Source: Leptolyngbya sp. 'hensonii' (GTDB lineage: Bacteria; Cyanobacteriota; Cyanobacteriia; GCF-001939115). Taken from it: a stretch of DNA of 64,000 bases. How positions within the stretch are numbered: the first letter of the stretch is position 1; each line of letters begins with the position of its first letter. Shown one piece after another: positions 16,103-26,300 of the stretch. Below the pieces are notes generated by a model. It was not told the DNA's origin. It saw only the letters and a list, made by a program, of their open reading frames with translations, and made no database searches. A program made the position numbers and the translations under genes. The stretch lies in contig NZ_MQTZ01000047.1 in the NCBI RefSeq assembly GCF_001939115.1, positions 62,001-126,000 of the forward strand, read 5' to 3'.

Positions 16103-18796
16103 TCATAAGGAACTGCCATGGCTACGACCACTCCGCCTGATCGGTAATTCAATCAGGAACTCTGCCCCTGCCCCCAGCGCAGAATTACAGGTCAATTTCC
16201 CCCCATGTTTATCTACAACTACCTGATAGCTGATGGATAACCCTAAGCCAGTCCCTTTCCCAACTGGCTTAGTCGTAAAAAAGGGCTCAAATAGGCGTTG
16301 CCTGACCTGCTCAGTCATCCCTGGACCATTATCTGCAATTCGGATCTGTAACCAAAGATCCTCAACCAACCTGGTTTCAATGGTAATCGTACAGGGATTT
16401 TCGCAAATCTCTTGCGGCGATCGGTGATGATTAAATTCTTCCAGTGAATCAATAGCGTTGGAGAGAATATTCATAAAAACCTGATTGAGTTGTCCGGCAT
16501 AACACTCAATTAAAGGCAATTGAGCATATTGCTTCACCAAATGGATACCGGGATGGCCAGATGTCTCTTTGAGACGATTTTGTAAAATCATCAAGGTGCT
16601 ATCAATGCCTTCGTGAATATCCACAGGCTTGACATCTGCCTCATCCATGCGGGAGAAATTGCGCAGTGCCAGAACAATTTTCTGAATTCGATCGGCCCCC
16701 ACTTTCATGGAATTCAGAAGTTTTGGTAAGTCTTGCTGGAGAAAATCAATATCGATCGCACTTGCTTCCGATTGAATCTCAGCAACCGGATCAGGGTAGT
16801 ACTGTTGATAAAGTTTCAGCAGACTCAGCAGGTCATGCACATATTCCCCAGCATGGCTCAGATTGCCATAGATAAAATTAACCGGATTATTAATTTCATG
16901 GGCCACCCCTGCAACCAGTTGCCCCAGGCTAGACATTTTCTCAGTTTGCACCAGTTGCGCCTGAGTGTGTTGCAGTTCCCGCAGGGTCTGCTCCAACTCC
17001 TGCGCTTTTTCCCGCAACTGAGCTTCAGATTCCCTCAAGACAGCCTCTGCTTGTTTACGATCGGTGATGTCCATCAGCACCCCGTCCCAAACAATCTCCC
17101 CATTGTCTTGTTTTTCCGGACGTGAGGCAGCCTGCAACCATTTCACCTGCCCCGAAGGGGTCACCACCCGATGTTCCAACAACCAGGGTTGTAAGGTGCG
17201 GGCCGATCGGGCAATAGAGGTCTCTAGCTTCTCCCGATCATCTGGATGCACCATACCCAGAATAACCGCAGCATCCTGTTGAATCACCTCAGGGTCCACC
17301 TCATACAGGTCACGGCAGAAAGCACTGACATAGGGAAAATAGGTTTCCCCTTCTGCCGTCAGGCGAAACTGATAGATCATCCCCGGTACATTCGCCACCA
17401 ATCGCTGAAACCGCGCTTCACTCTGCCGCAGAGCGTCTTCCATCTGCTGCCGCTCAGCAATTTCATCCTGCAGGCGTAGATTGGTCTGCTGGAGTTCGGC
17501 TGTGCGCGCCTGCACCTGTTGCTCCAGACTACAGTTAAGCTGATGAACTTGTTTCTGAAGCTGGTACTGGCCGATCGCCAGGGCAAAGTGGCTGATTAAG
17601 GTCTGCACCAGATCCAAATCAGCTTCCGTCCAATTGGAGGCCTGCCCGGTCTTATATTCTCGCCACGCAGCGAAAGATTTACGGGGCATTCTTTGCCGTT
17701 CATCTGGATCAAATTGTCCAGCCCACAATCTTTCCAGCTCAAATTCATGGCGAAACAAGGTCAGACATCCCAGAACCTGACGCCCATACTTCAGGGGCAC
17801 AATCAAAATACTCCGGATAGACGTCGTTTTAAAGAAAGGCGCTAAAGAACGACAGCGATAATCCTGATAGAGATCCGGAATAATCCACAGATTGGCACGG
17901 GAGGTCTGCCGCTCTTCGCCATAGTGCATGGCCACATGCCAGATCTCATGTTCTTCCAGCGGTGCGTCCATTTCATCCGAGATGGGCGGTTGAGCCCCAC
18001 AGGTAAACAACTCATTGGCATGGGGGGAATAGTTCGAAAGCAGATACAACCTTCCCCCAGCCCCATCTATCGCCGCCACCGCGCTTTCCAGAGCAGCCTG
18101 GAACGATGTAGTCGAAGCCAGGTGCAACAGGGTGGCAATCTGGTTGGTAATACTCTCCCGTCTAGCCTGTTGCTGCACCTGCTCCAGCAGCAACGCCTGG
18201 TTAATGGCCACCTCCAACTGGTCCACCACTATCTGCAGAAAGGCCAGATCGGCATCCGAAGTCATCCTGGGTTCAGAATGGTGGGCAACCAACAAGCCCC
18301 AGAGTTTTTGATCTTGAATAATGGGCACGACAATCGAAGACTCAACTCCCATGGCCCGCATATACTCAACATGACAGGGGTCAACCGGGCGGTAGCGCAT
18401 ATCTCCGGCTGCTTCTGCGCCGTCCTCAACCGTGGCCGCATCGGCCACACTCCAGCCCATCTGTTCCGCCGATAAATTGATAATCGATCGCTGTCGGACC
18501 TTGAGAAACAACTGCCGAGCATGATGGGGAATATCATCAGCCGGGAAGTGTAATCCCAACAAAGAAGGCAGCCGCTGCCGATGAATAGCTTCCGCAATCA
18601 CAACCCCATGCTCATCGGGATGGAACTGATAAATCATGACCCGATCAATTTGCAGGAAGGCGCGAATCTCAGTAACAGCCGCTTCTAGAATCTCCTGTAG
18701 CTGAAGCGATCGACGAATCCGTGTAATCATCCGATGAAATAAGCTTTCTTGCTCAGACCAGGGTACCGAATTCCTTGCTTCAGGAGAAAATTTCAT
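16103..18796 (-). CDS. Knotless (Cph2-like) phytochrome histidine kinase
   Basis: An 897-aa red/far-red-type photoreceptor kinase. The first GAF domain (about 17-200) has the phytochrome signature FPADDIPHHAR (DIP at 88-90) and the bilin-binding pair Cys141-His142 (PCHVEYMRAMGV). The second domain (about 215-415) is PHY-like: it carries the tongue motif PRKSF at 371-375 and a nearby WAG. No N-terminal PAS precedes the GAF, which defines the knotless class. A coiled coil (420-455), a PAS domain (460-580), a HisKA with His633 (VAHEINNPVN) and a HATPase ending near 890 follow. No receiver domain is attached, so it must signal to a separate regulator. It is divergent from the IS1 element and kinase remnant. 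Confidence 0.88.
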   Translation of the reverse strand: MKFSPEARNSVPWSEQESLFHRMITRIRRSLQLQEILEAAVTEIRAFLQIDRVMIYQFHPDEHGVVIAEAIHRQRLPSLLGLHFPADDIPHHARQLFLKVRQRSIINLSAEQMGWSVADAATVEDGAEAAGDMRYRPVDPCHVEYMRAMGVESSIVVPIIQDQKLWGLLVAHHSEPRMTSDADLAFLQIVVDQLEVAINQALLLEQVQQQARRESITNQIATLLHLASTTSFQAALESAVAAIDGAGGRLYLLSNYSPHANELFTCGAQPPISDEMDAPLEEHEIWHVAMHYGEERQTSRANLWIIPDLYQDYRCRSLAPFFKTTSIRSILIVPLKYGRQVLGCLTLFRHEFELERLWAGQFDPDERQRMPRKSFAAWREYKTGQASNWTEADLDLVQTLISHFALAIGQYQLQKQVHQLNCSLEQQVQARTAELQQTNLRLQDEIAERQQMEDALRQSEARFQRLVANVPGMIYQFRLTAEGETYFPYVSAFCRDLYEVDPEVIQQDAAVILGMVHPDDREKLETSIARSARTLQPWLLEHRVVTPSGQVKWLQAASRPEKQDNGEIVWDGVLMDITDRKQAEAVLRESEAQLREKAQELEQTLRELQHTQAQLVQTEKMSSLGQLVAGVAHEINNPVNFIYGNLSHAGEYVHDLLSLLKLYQQYYPDPVAEIQSEASAIDIDFLQQDLPKLLNSMKVGADRIQKIVLALRNFSRMDEADVKPVDIHEGIDSTLMILQNRLKETSGHPGIHLVKQYAQLPLIECYAGQLNQVFMNILSNAIDSLEEFNHHRSPQEICENPCTITIETRLVEDLWLQIRIADNGPGMTEQVRQRLFEPFFTTKPVGKGTGLGLSISYQVVVDKHGGKLTCNSALGAGAEFLIELPIRRSGRSHGSSL

Positions 18797-19065
18797 CTTA
18801 ACTCATGAATAACCTCAAAACTTAGTATTCCCAAACATTCAGTTTTTTAACCTTTAAGATAAGATTTGTAAGAAATATGTGAAATATTTCTTTACGGCGT
18901 TTCGTCATCCAGCCGCCTTCGAGGGAACTCAGCCTCAAAGTCAGAAGGCATGCATTCCTTCACTTCGACCCGTAAGATATCCTATCGGAGAAGACAAACC
19001 GGTGCTCCCACTCGATCAAAATTACAGCTAAATCCAAGCAGCTTGCCTCAAAACAAGGCCTGAGG
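18797..19065. other. Spacer between phytochrome gene and IS1
   Basis: The first 110 bases are AT-rich and are probably the promoter of the leftward phytochrome gene. The remaining 150 bases show no coding similarity to the kinase remnant on the far side of the IS element. Confidence 0.5.
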
Positions 19066-19079
19066 GGTAGTGCGTCAAA
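19066..19079 (+). repeat. IS1 left terminal inverted repeat
   Basis: GGTAGTGCGTCAAA matches the right end in 12 of 14 positions and opens with the GGT typical of IS1-family ends. Confidence 0.8.
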
Positions 19080-19129
19080 CTGATGTGGGTCTGGTAGAGT
19101 AAGGAATCAACGATTCACCTACTCAAGCT

Positions 19130-19959
19130 ATGGAATGTAAGCTCTGCGGTCATTCTAAGACTCACAAGCATGGCAAGATGCCGAATGGGCATCAACGCTA
19201 CTTTTGCCTGGGGTGCCAACAAACCTTCTCAGAGAGTTTTGACACCCTCTACTACTACCGTCACGTCAGTCCAGAGCAAATTCAACAAGTCCTGCAAGCT
19301 CACAGTGAGGGCACCAGTTTACGAGGGATTAGTCGGATTAGCGGGTTAGCTTATAACACGGTAGTGAGTATTATTCGACGAGCGAGTAGCAAAGCTCAAC
19401 TCATCCACAATCAGGAGGTGGCTCAAGTTGAAACCGAGGAGGTGAGTGCTGATGAGATGTGGTCCTTTGTGCAAAAAAACAGAAGCAATGTCTGCCCCTA
19501 GAATTAGACTTGGGAGACTGTTGGGTGGGGTTGAGTTTAGCCAATAGCAGTGGGCTGATCTTGGCGGCCCGTGTGGGAAAGCATACGGATGAGTTGATTG
19601 AAGAACTGATGGTCACAACGGAAGGAAAAACGGAGTGCAAACAGTGGAATAGCGATGATTGGGGAGGGTATGAACGAGTCCTTCCACCAGAAATTCATCA
19701 TCACATTGGTAAGGATAAAACCCAACGATTAGAGAGAACCAATGGTATTATCCGGCAACAAACAGGACGGTGGCATCGACGGCAAAACAAGTTTGGCAAG
19801 GTGTGGGAGCAAACGAAGGTGACTACACGATTGGTTGTCAGTTATTTCAATTGGATTTGGCGGCATAGCCGATTCAAAACAACTGCGGCTCAACGAGCAA
19901 ACTTGGCAGCAGAGCCTTGGACTTGGCAAGACTTCGCAACTTATCCAACAATTATTTGA
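19130..19959 (+). CDS. IS1-family transposase InsAB' (made by -1 frameshift)
   Basis: The first frame (19130-19501, 123 aa, InsA-like) has an N-terminal zinc finger (CKLCG and CLGC pairs) and a HTH (LRGISRISGLAYNTVVSIIRR). The second frame (read from about 19475 to 19959) supplies the catalytic domain, with acidic residues in SADEMW, LGDCWVG and TQRLERTNG forming the expected DDE set. The join is a -1 shift at A AAA AAC (19474-19480), giving a fusion of about 275 aa that reads FVQKKQKQCLPLELD across the site. The first frame alone would make an InsA-like regulator ending NVCP. Both halves are intact. Confidence 0.9.
19474..19480 (+). promoter_or_regulatory. Programmed -1 ribosomal frameshift heptamer
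   Basis: A AAA AAC is in the correct phase relative to the first transposase frame and fits the X XXY YYZ rule. The shift moves translation into the catalytic frame of the IS1 transposase. Confidence 0.8.
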
Positions 19960-19968
19960 TGCACAACC
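19955..19968 (-). repeat. IS1 right terminal inverted repeat
   Basis: On the minus strand this reads GGTTGTGCATCAAA. It includes the stop codon of the transposase, so the coding region reaches the very end of the element. Confidence 0.8.
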
Positions 19969-20709
19969 TTCAGTACCTCTGTACTGTTTTCGGTTGAGGA
20001 TACGGGCATTGGTATTGCGGCTACCGACCTGCCGAAGCTATTTCAGCCCTTTGTGCAAGTGGATAGTAGCTTAAGTCGTCAGTATGGGGGAACAGGGCTG
20101 GGGCTGGCACTCGTCCGGCAGATTGCGGAACTCCATGGTGGCAATGCAACAGTGCAGAGTGAGTTAGGTCAGGGCAGTTGTTTTACGGTGCGGATTCCAG
20201 AGCCCTTTTGCCCCATCACCTGCACCATGGCCCGGATATTTACGGCTACCCCACCCACCGATGTCCCATCAGAGCAAATTCCCATCAATGGTGCTCCTGT
20301 CATGGCCCCAGAGGTTTCCCCCACCCTGGAAAAGCCAGCCCTATCTCCGTTGATTCTCCTGGCAGAAGACAATGAAGCTAATGTGGAAACCCTCGTCAGC
20401 TACCTGGAAACCCAGAATTATCGCCTGATTCGGGCCAGTGATGGCCAGGAAGCGATCGACCTGACCCGAACTCACCACCCAAACCTGATCTTGATGGACA
20501 TTCAGATGCCAGGAGTGGATGGACTAACTGCCATCCGCCAGCTTCGCGCCCACCCAGATTTTGCCCAGATCCCGATCATTGCCCTGACAGCTCTGGTCAT
20601 GACCGGCGATCAGGAAAAGTGCTTGGCCGCAGGGGCCAGTGAGTATTTGGCCAAGCCCGTTTCACTCAAACAGCTAAAGGTGATGATCCATCAACTGTTG
20701 CAACGATAA
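19969..20709 (+). pseudogene. Hybrid histidine kinase 3' remnant cut by IS1
   Basis: The frame is open directly from the IS1 end. It starts in the second half of a HATPase domain (SVEDTGIGIA, then GGTGLGLALVRQIAELHGG) and continues through a linker into a complete receiver domain (LILLAEDNEANVE, phosphoacceptor in LILMDIQMPG, final lysine in YLAKPVS). The N-box, DHp domain and all sensor modules are missing, so it cannot be a kinase. The closest relative in the window is the C-terminus of the 1246-aa kinase at 23354-27094. A start at GTG 20053 could still yield a partial HATPase-REC protein of 218 aa. No matching 5' part lies left of IS1. Confidence 0.85.
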
Positions 20710-20718
20710 ATACTTTTT

Positions 20719-20863
20719 GGCTTTGCTGAATGCAAATATGAATTACCCTCATCCCCAACCCTTCTCCCGCAGGAGAAGGGAGCTAAAACTCTTGTTCCCT
20801 CTCCTTTGGGAGAGGGCTGCATAAGGCTCAAGCACGAAAATCATACTTCTATTCAGCAACGCC
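20719..20863 (+). mobile_element. MITE-like element copy 2 (145 bp)
   Basis: Same element as at 14795, with the same ends, flanked by a perfect 8-bp duplication TACTTTTT (20711-20718 and 20864-20871). It lacks 12 bases present in the other copies, a deletion between short GAGGGCT direct repeats. It inserted 10 bases after the stop of the kinase remnant. Confidence 0.85.
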
Positions 20864-20966
20864 TACTTTTTTAGGCATGGGGACTCCCTGATGCGGTGGG
20901 GAATAATAGGGGCATAGAGTTCTGCAGGCTTGATTACAGGTTCCGGGGTAGCCCAATCTCAAACCG

Positions 20967-21299
20967 ATGACAATGACATGGAAACCTACGATCGTTCGCA
21001 ACCCTTTGATGGTCCCGCCTGACAGATCCGTGCGAGCAACGATCGCCCAGATGGGGCGGCTCGATCGTTTGACACCGTACCAGAGCAGTCCACCCTGTCA
21101 AGTTCCTTTCGAGAAAATTGCAGCCACCCTCCCTGGGATTATCTATACTGTCATCCAACACACGAATGGAACCACAGAAGACATCTCTGGTTCCATGGAA
21201 TTTACCTATACTAGTCCGATCGTAACGGAGATTTTAGTCTGTCAGGAAAATCCTGGAAATACATGGGGTAAATTCTCGATTTCGAGTCTTTACCATTAG
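20967..21299 (+). pseudogene. N-terminal fragment of a CBS/PAS sensor protein
   Basis: The 110-codon frame begins with the first strand and helix of a CBS domain (IVRNPLMVPPDRSVRATIAQM), jumps without the rest of that domain to the start of a PAS domain (FEKIAATLPGIIYTVIQHT, later MEFTYTSPIVTEIL), and stops soon after. Cyanobacterial sensor kinases often begin with CBS domains followed by PAS, so this looks like an internally deleted 5' fragment of such a gene. It could be the lost front of the kinase cut by IS1, now downstream of its tail, but that is speculative. It may still be translated as a stub. Confidence 0.5.
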
Positions 21300-21343
21300 G
21301 AGACAACGGTTCATGTTGAATTGCCTGTAACAGGATAGTAGTT

Positions 21344-23080
21344 ATGACGATGCCTTCTGTTCTAGTGATTGACGACGAGCCCGATAACCTGGATGTGATT
21401 GAGGCCCTCCTGTTTGGTTTTGGTTATGAGTTGCACTACGCTCCCAATGGCCAGTCGGCCATCGCATCTCTGGACCTGTTTCAACCGGATGTCATTTTAC
21501 TGGATGTGATGATGCCCGGAATGAATGGGATTGAAGTCTGTCGCCGCATTAAAGCTATGCCCAAGTGGGAGTCCGTGCCCATCATCATGGTGACTGCCCT
21601 GAGCAGCAAAGAAGACCTGGCCAGATGTTTAAGTGCCGGGGCCGATGACTTTATTAGTAAACCAGTCAATAGTTTGGAACTCCGATCAAGAGTGCGATCG
21701 ATGTTACGCATCCATCAGCAATATCAGCAACTGGAAACCTTCAACGCTACTCTGGAAGAAACGGTGCAGCAACGAACAGCCCAGTTGCACACCATGATTT
21801 TTCAGGATGCGCTCACCCAGTTGCCCAGCCGCACTTTCCTGTTGCAAAAGTTAGCTGAGGTTTTGCAATCTGGGGCCTCCTCTTTCGCTGTCGTTTATCT
21901 GGACTGTGATCAGTTCAAGTTAGTCAACAGTTCTCTGGGCCATGGGGTCGGCAATCAATTGCTGCTGGCGATCACAGAACGGTTACAGGATCATCTCCGT
22001 CCCGGTGACGTGTTAGCGCGGATGGGTGAGGATGAGTTTTGCTTTTTACTCCATCAGATTGCTGACAAGAATGCCTTAGAGGCTTTCATCCAGACCATTC
22101 TTCAAAGCTTTCACACCTCGTTTGTGGTTGCAAATTGTGAAATCTTTATGACGGCCTGTATGGGTATTGCCCTGGGTAATTCTGGGTATCAACAGCCAGA
22201 AGAGCCTTTGCAAGATGCGGATACCGCCATGTACAGAGCCAAACTTCGTGGTAAGGGCTGCTATCAAATCTTCGATCGCCAGATGTCTCTGGCCATGCTG
22301 AACCGTCTGACCCTGGAGAATGATTTGCAGCGGGCGTTGGAACAACAAGAGTTTGTCGTCTACTACCAACCCATTATCAATCTGCAAACCGAAAAAATTT
22401 CTGGGTTTGAAGCCCTGATCCGCTGGCGGCATCCCGTGCGGGGCATGGTGTCTCCTGGTGAATTTATCCCCTGTATGGAAGAAACGGGGCTGATTGTGCC
22501 CGTTGGCCTGGTTGTGCTGAAACAAGCCTGTCAACAACTACTTGTCTGGCATCAGCAGGGTTGGACTGATCTGACCATGAGTGTGAATCTTTCGGCGCGC
22601 CAATTTGCTTGCCCGACGCTCCTAGCGGATATCGATCGCGTGCTCGCAGAAACGGCCATCAATCCTGCTCGCTTGAAACTGGAAATTACTGAAAGTGCGA
22701 TTATGGACAATGCTCAGACTGCAATCGCCCTGACGGAACAGTTGCGATCGCGCCAAATTCAAATCAGCATTGATGATTTCGGGACAGGATATTCTTCCCT
22801 CGGTTATCTACATCGGTTTCCGGTAGATGCGCTGAAGATCGATCGCTCGTTTGTCAATCAGATTCAGGCAGGAAACTGTGACTATCAGGTTGTCAACACA
22901 ATTATTGCTCTGAGCCAGCAACTTAAACTTGCCGTAATTGCTGAAGGGATTGAAACCCCTGAACAACTGCAATGGCTACAACAATTGAGCTGTGAATTTG
23001 GGCAGGGTTATTTATTTTCTAAACCCCTTGCAGGAGATGACATTGAGCAACTTTATCTCCAAGAATTCTTCTCAAATTAG
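21344..23080 (+). CDS. Response regulator with degenerate GGDEF and EAL domains
   Basis: A 578-aa REC-GGDEF-EAL protein of cyclic-di-GMP turnover. The receiver (1-120) has its phosphoacceptor in VILLDVMMPG. The GGDEF domain (about 150-315) carries MGEDEF where GGDEF is expected, so diguanylate cyclase activity is doubtful. The EAL domain (about 325-575) is well kept: GFEALIRW, a conserved NLSARQF, EITES, DDFGTGYSSL, KIDRSFV and EGIE. It is thus more likely a phosphodiesterase controlled by phosphorylation of REC. It follows the CBS/PAS fragment and is separated from the next kinase by 270 bases. Confidence 0.9.
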   Translation: MTMPSVLVIDDEPDNLDVIEALLFGFGYELHYAPNGQSAIASLDLFQPDVILLDVMMPGMNGIEVCRRIKAMPKWESVPIIMVTALSSKEDLARCLSAGADDFISKPVNSLELRSRVRSMLRIHQQYQQLETFNATLEETVQQRTAQLHTMIFQDALTQLPSRTFLLQKLAEVLQSGASSFAVVYLDCDQFKLVNSSLGHGVGNQLLLAITERLQDHLRPGDVLARMGEDEFCFLLHQIADKNALEAFIQTILQSFHTSFVVANCEIFMTACMGIALGNSGYQQPEEPLQDADTAMYRAKLRGKGCYQIFDRQMSLAMLNRLTLENDLQRALEQQEFVVYYQPIINLQTEKISGFEALIRWRHPVRGMVSPGEFIPCMEETGLIVPVGLVVLKQACQQLLVWHQQGWTDLTMSVNLSARQFACPTLLADIDRVLAETAINPARLKLEITESAIMDNAQTAIALTEQLRSRQIQISIDDFGTGYSSLGYLHRFPVDALKIDRSFVNQIQAGNCDYQVVNTIIALSQQLKLAVIAEGIETPEQLQWLQQLSCEFGQGYLFSKPLAGDDIEQLYLQEFFSN

Positions 23081-23353
23081 GAACAAGATAGAACAACCTT
23101 ATTTTCCAAAAGAATGCCATAACAATCTCTTTATAGATCACTCTAACAGTCACAACTGGATGCCTGGAGAATGTGATTTTAAGGGTATAAACTTTCACTA
23201 CGTAATGCTGTCCAGGCTCCTTCAGTCGAGGATAATGTAGGGAACTCAAGTTTTATTCCCTGGCTTAAAGTTTTTTCATGTTTTCTTAATCATCGTTGAT
23301 TCAGCGCCATCCTCTAGAAGTCTCCTACCCTGTCAGAAGAAACGGGCTGTTTT

Positions 23354-26300
23354 ATGGATAACCAGGTTTTGCCTACTCTTTTACTGATTGATGATTGTGC
23401 TGAAGATCGGCTGACCTACCACCGTTTTCTGGAGCAGGGCAGTTTCTCTGCTTACCGTATTGTCGAATGTGAAACCGCTGCGGAAGCGATTCGTTCGTGT
23501 CAGCAAAGCATTCCTGATGTGGTGTTGCTGGATCTAAATCTGCCTGATGGCCATGGCTTGGAGGTGCTGCAAGAAATCAGAAGTCATCTGCCAGCTACCC
23601 GCATGGCCATCATCATTCTGACCGGGCAGGAAGATGTAAGTACCGCCATCCGAGCTATGAAAGCAGGGGCACAGGACTACCTGACTAAGGACCGGCTCAC
23701 GGCGGGTGCCCTGCAGCGGGCCATTGAGGAGGCTGTGAGTCAGCTCGATCGGAACAGGCCCTGCGTCCAGGCTCAGGACTGCCCTCGCCAGATTACCTAT
23801 GAGCAGTTCCAGAGCGAACTAGCCCAACGAGAACAGGCTGAACTGGCCCTGCACCAGAGTGAGCGCACCCTCAAGCTCTTTGTGAAGTATGCGCCTGCTG
23901 GTATTGCCATGCTCGATCGCAACCTGTGCTACGTGATGGCCAGCCAGCGCTGGATCGAGGATTATCAGCTTGGTTCCATCCTATCCGTGGTGGGGAGATC
24001 GCACTACGATATCTTTCCGGAGATTCCAGAACGCTGGCAGCAAATTCATCAGCGCTGTCTGGCCGGGGCGATCGAACGCTGTGAAGAGGATTTGTTTGAG
24101 CGGGCCGATGGCACTCAGCAATGGATTCGCTGGGAAGTTCGGCCCTGGTACACCATTACCCAGGAGATTGGGGGCATCATCATTTTCTCGGAAGATATCA
24201 CCGATCGCAAACGGGCAGAAATAGCCCTACGAGACAGTGAAGAACGGCTGCGATTGACTCTGACTGCAGCCAAACAGGGACTCTATGATGTCAATATCGC
24301 CACTGGGGAAGTCATCGTCAACCCTGCCTATGCCCTGATGCTGGGGTACGATCCGGCAACGTTTCAGGAAACGGCTGACCGATGGGTCAAGCGGCTGCAT
24401 CCTGACGATCGAGAACAGGCGGCTGACCTCTATCGCGCCTATGTGGCTGGAGAAATTCCAGAGTACCGATCGGAATTTCGCTTACAGACTCAAACTGGAG
24501 ATTGGAAATGGGTACTGTCCCTGGGCAAGATCGTGGACTGGGATGCAGAGGGCAAGCCATTACGCATGCTGGGGACCCATACCGATATTACCAATCGCAA
24601 GCAGGTGGAGGTTGCCTCTCAACAGGCTTACCAGACCCTGGAAACCCTGGTCGCTGAACGCACTGCCGAGTTATCCCAACTGAATCACCGCCTGTCCCAA
24701 CTGGCTGCGATCGTGGAATCCTCCAACGATGCCATTATCAGCAAAACCCTGGAGGGAATCATTACCAGTTGGAACCCTGGTGCTGAAAAGCTGTTTGGCT
24801 ATACGGCTGCAGAAGCGGTGGGCCAATCGATCATGATGTTGATTCCTGCCAATCTGCAGGCGGAAGAAAGTCATATTCTGGAGCAACTCCATCAAGGCCG
24901 CGAGATCGGACAATATGAAACTGTGCGCCAGCGTAAAGATGGCCAGCAAATTGAGGTTGCCCTCTCCATTTTTCCGATTAAAGATGCAGAGGGCAACATC
25001 ACGGGTGCGGCCAAAATTGCCCATGATATTAGCGAACGGAAACGCACTGAAGTGGCCCTGGCCCAATATGCCCGTGAAGTTGAGGATCTCTATAACAATG
25101 CCCCCTGCGGCTATCACTCCCTCGCCCCGGAGGGGCGATTCATCCGGGTGAACGAGACCGAACTGAAGTGGTTAGGCTATAGCCGAGAAGAAATGATCGG
25201 CAAACCCCTCATCGATTTTTTTACGCCAGCCAGCCGTTCCGCTTCCTTCCAGGACTATCCAGCCTTCCAGAAGCAGGGCTGGGTCAAAAATCTGGCCTAT
25301 GAGATGGTCTGTAAAGATGGCACCATTTTGCCAGTGCTGATCAGTGCCACTGCGGTCATGGATGCAGAGGGTAAGCATTTATATAATCGAGCCACACTCC
25401 TGGATATCCGGGATCTCAAGCAAACCGAAGCCCAGCTCCGCAGCCTCTCCGATCGTCTGGTCCTGGCCCTTCAGGCTGGGGCGATCGGGTCCTGGGAATT
25501 GACTCCAGATGGCCAGGGTCACTGGGATGCCCGCATGTATGAACTCTATGGTCTGCCACCAGCCGAACAGCCTCCAGAACTTCAGGACTGGCTGAATCTG
25601 ATTCATCCTGACGATCGGGCTGAAGTTGAGGCAGTCCATGAAGCTGCAATTCAAACTAACCAGGACATCGATATCGAGTTCCGAGTGATTCATCCCGACG
25701 GCAGCATCCACTTTATTAAAGCCTGTGTGTTGCTGCAGCACAATGAGCAGGGTCTGCTCTCCCGCATGATTGGCATCAACTACGACATCACCGATCGTAA
25801 ACAGGCAGAAGCCCAACTCCAACAAACCAATGAGCAATTAGCGCTTAACAATCTGGAACTGGCACGGGCTACCCGCCTCAAAGACGAATTTCTGGCTAAC
25901 ATGAGTCATGAACTCCGAACTCCCCTCAACGCCGTTTTGGGTATGTCGGAAGGGCTGCAGGATGGGATTTTTGGGTCCATAAATGAGCGGCAGGCTCAGG
26001 CGATCAGCATCATTGAGAGTAGCGGCAGACATTTGCTGGCCCTGATTAACGACATCCTCGACCTGGCAAAAATTGAATCGGGCAAACTGGAACTGGAATC
26101 CAGTGACGTTTTCATCCCTAACCTCTGTGACATGAGTCTGACCTTTGTGCGCCAGATGGCGGCCCAGAAAAAAATTCAGCTCAAAAGCTGCGTCCCTGCA
26201 GGTATTGGCTCCATTCAGGGCGACGATCTTCGCCTGCGCCAGGTACTGATCAACCTACTCAGCAACGCCATCAAGTTTACGCCCGACGGAGGGGCGGTCA

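Larger units (their letters stand above)
19066..19968 (+). mobile_element. IS1-family insertion sequence, complete
   Basis: A 903-bp element bounded by inverted ends GGTAGTGCGTCAAA (19066-19079) and GGTTGTGCATCAAA (reverse strand of 19955-19968), with weaker similarity continuing inward. It encodes a two-frame transposase with intact motifs and a slippery frameshift site, so it may be active. No 8-9 bp target duplication flanks it: the left flank ends CCTGAGG and the right begins TTCAGTACC. This points to a deletion or rearrangement after insertion. Confidence 0.9.

Noticed and set aside
19066-19968. Target duplication around IS1
   Set aside because: Flanks were compared and share no 8-9 base direct repeat, so no duplication is claimed.
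22992-23240. Frames on both strands overlapping the end of the first GGDEF-EAL gene
   Set aside because: Shadow of the real gene plus AT-rich spacer; no ribosome site and no motif.
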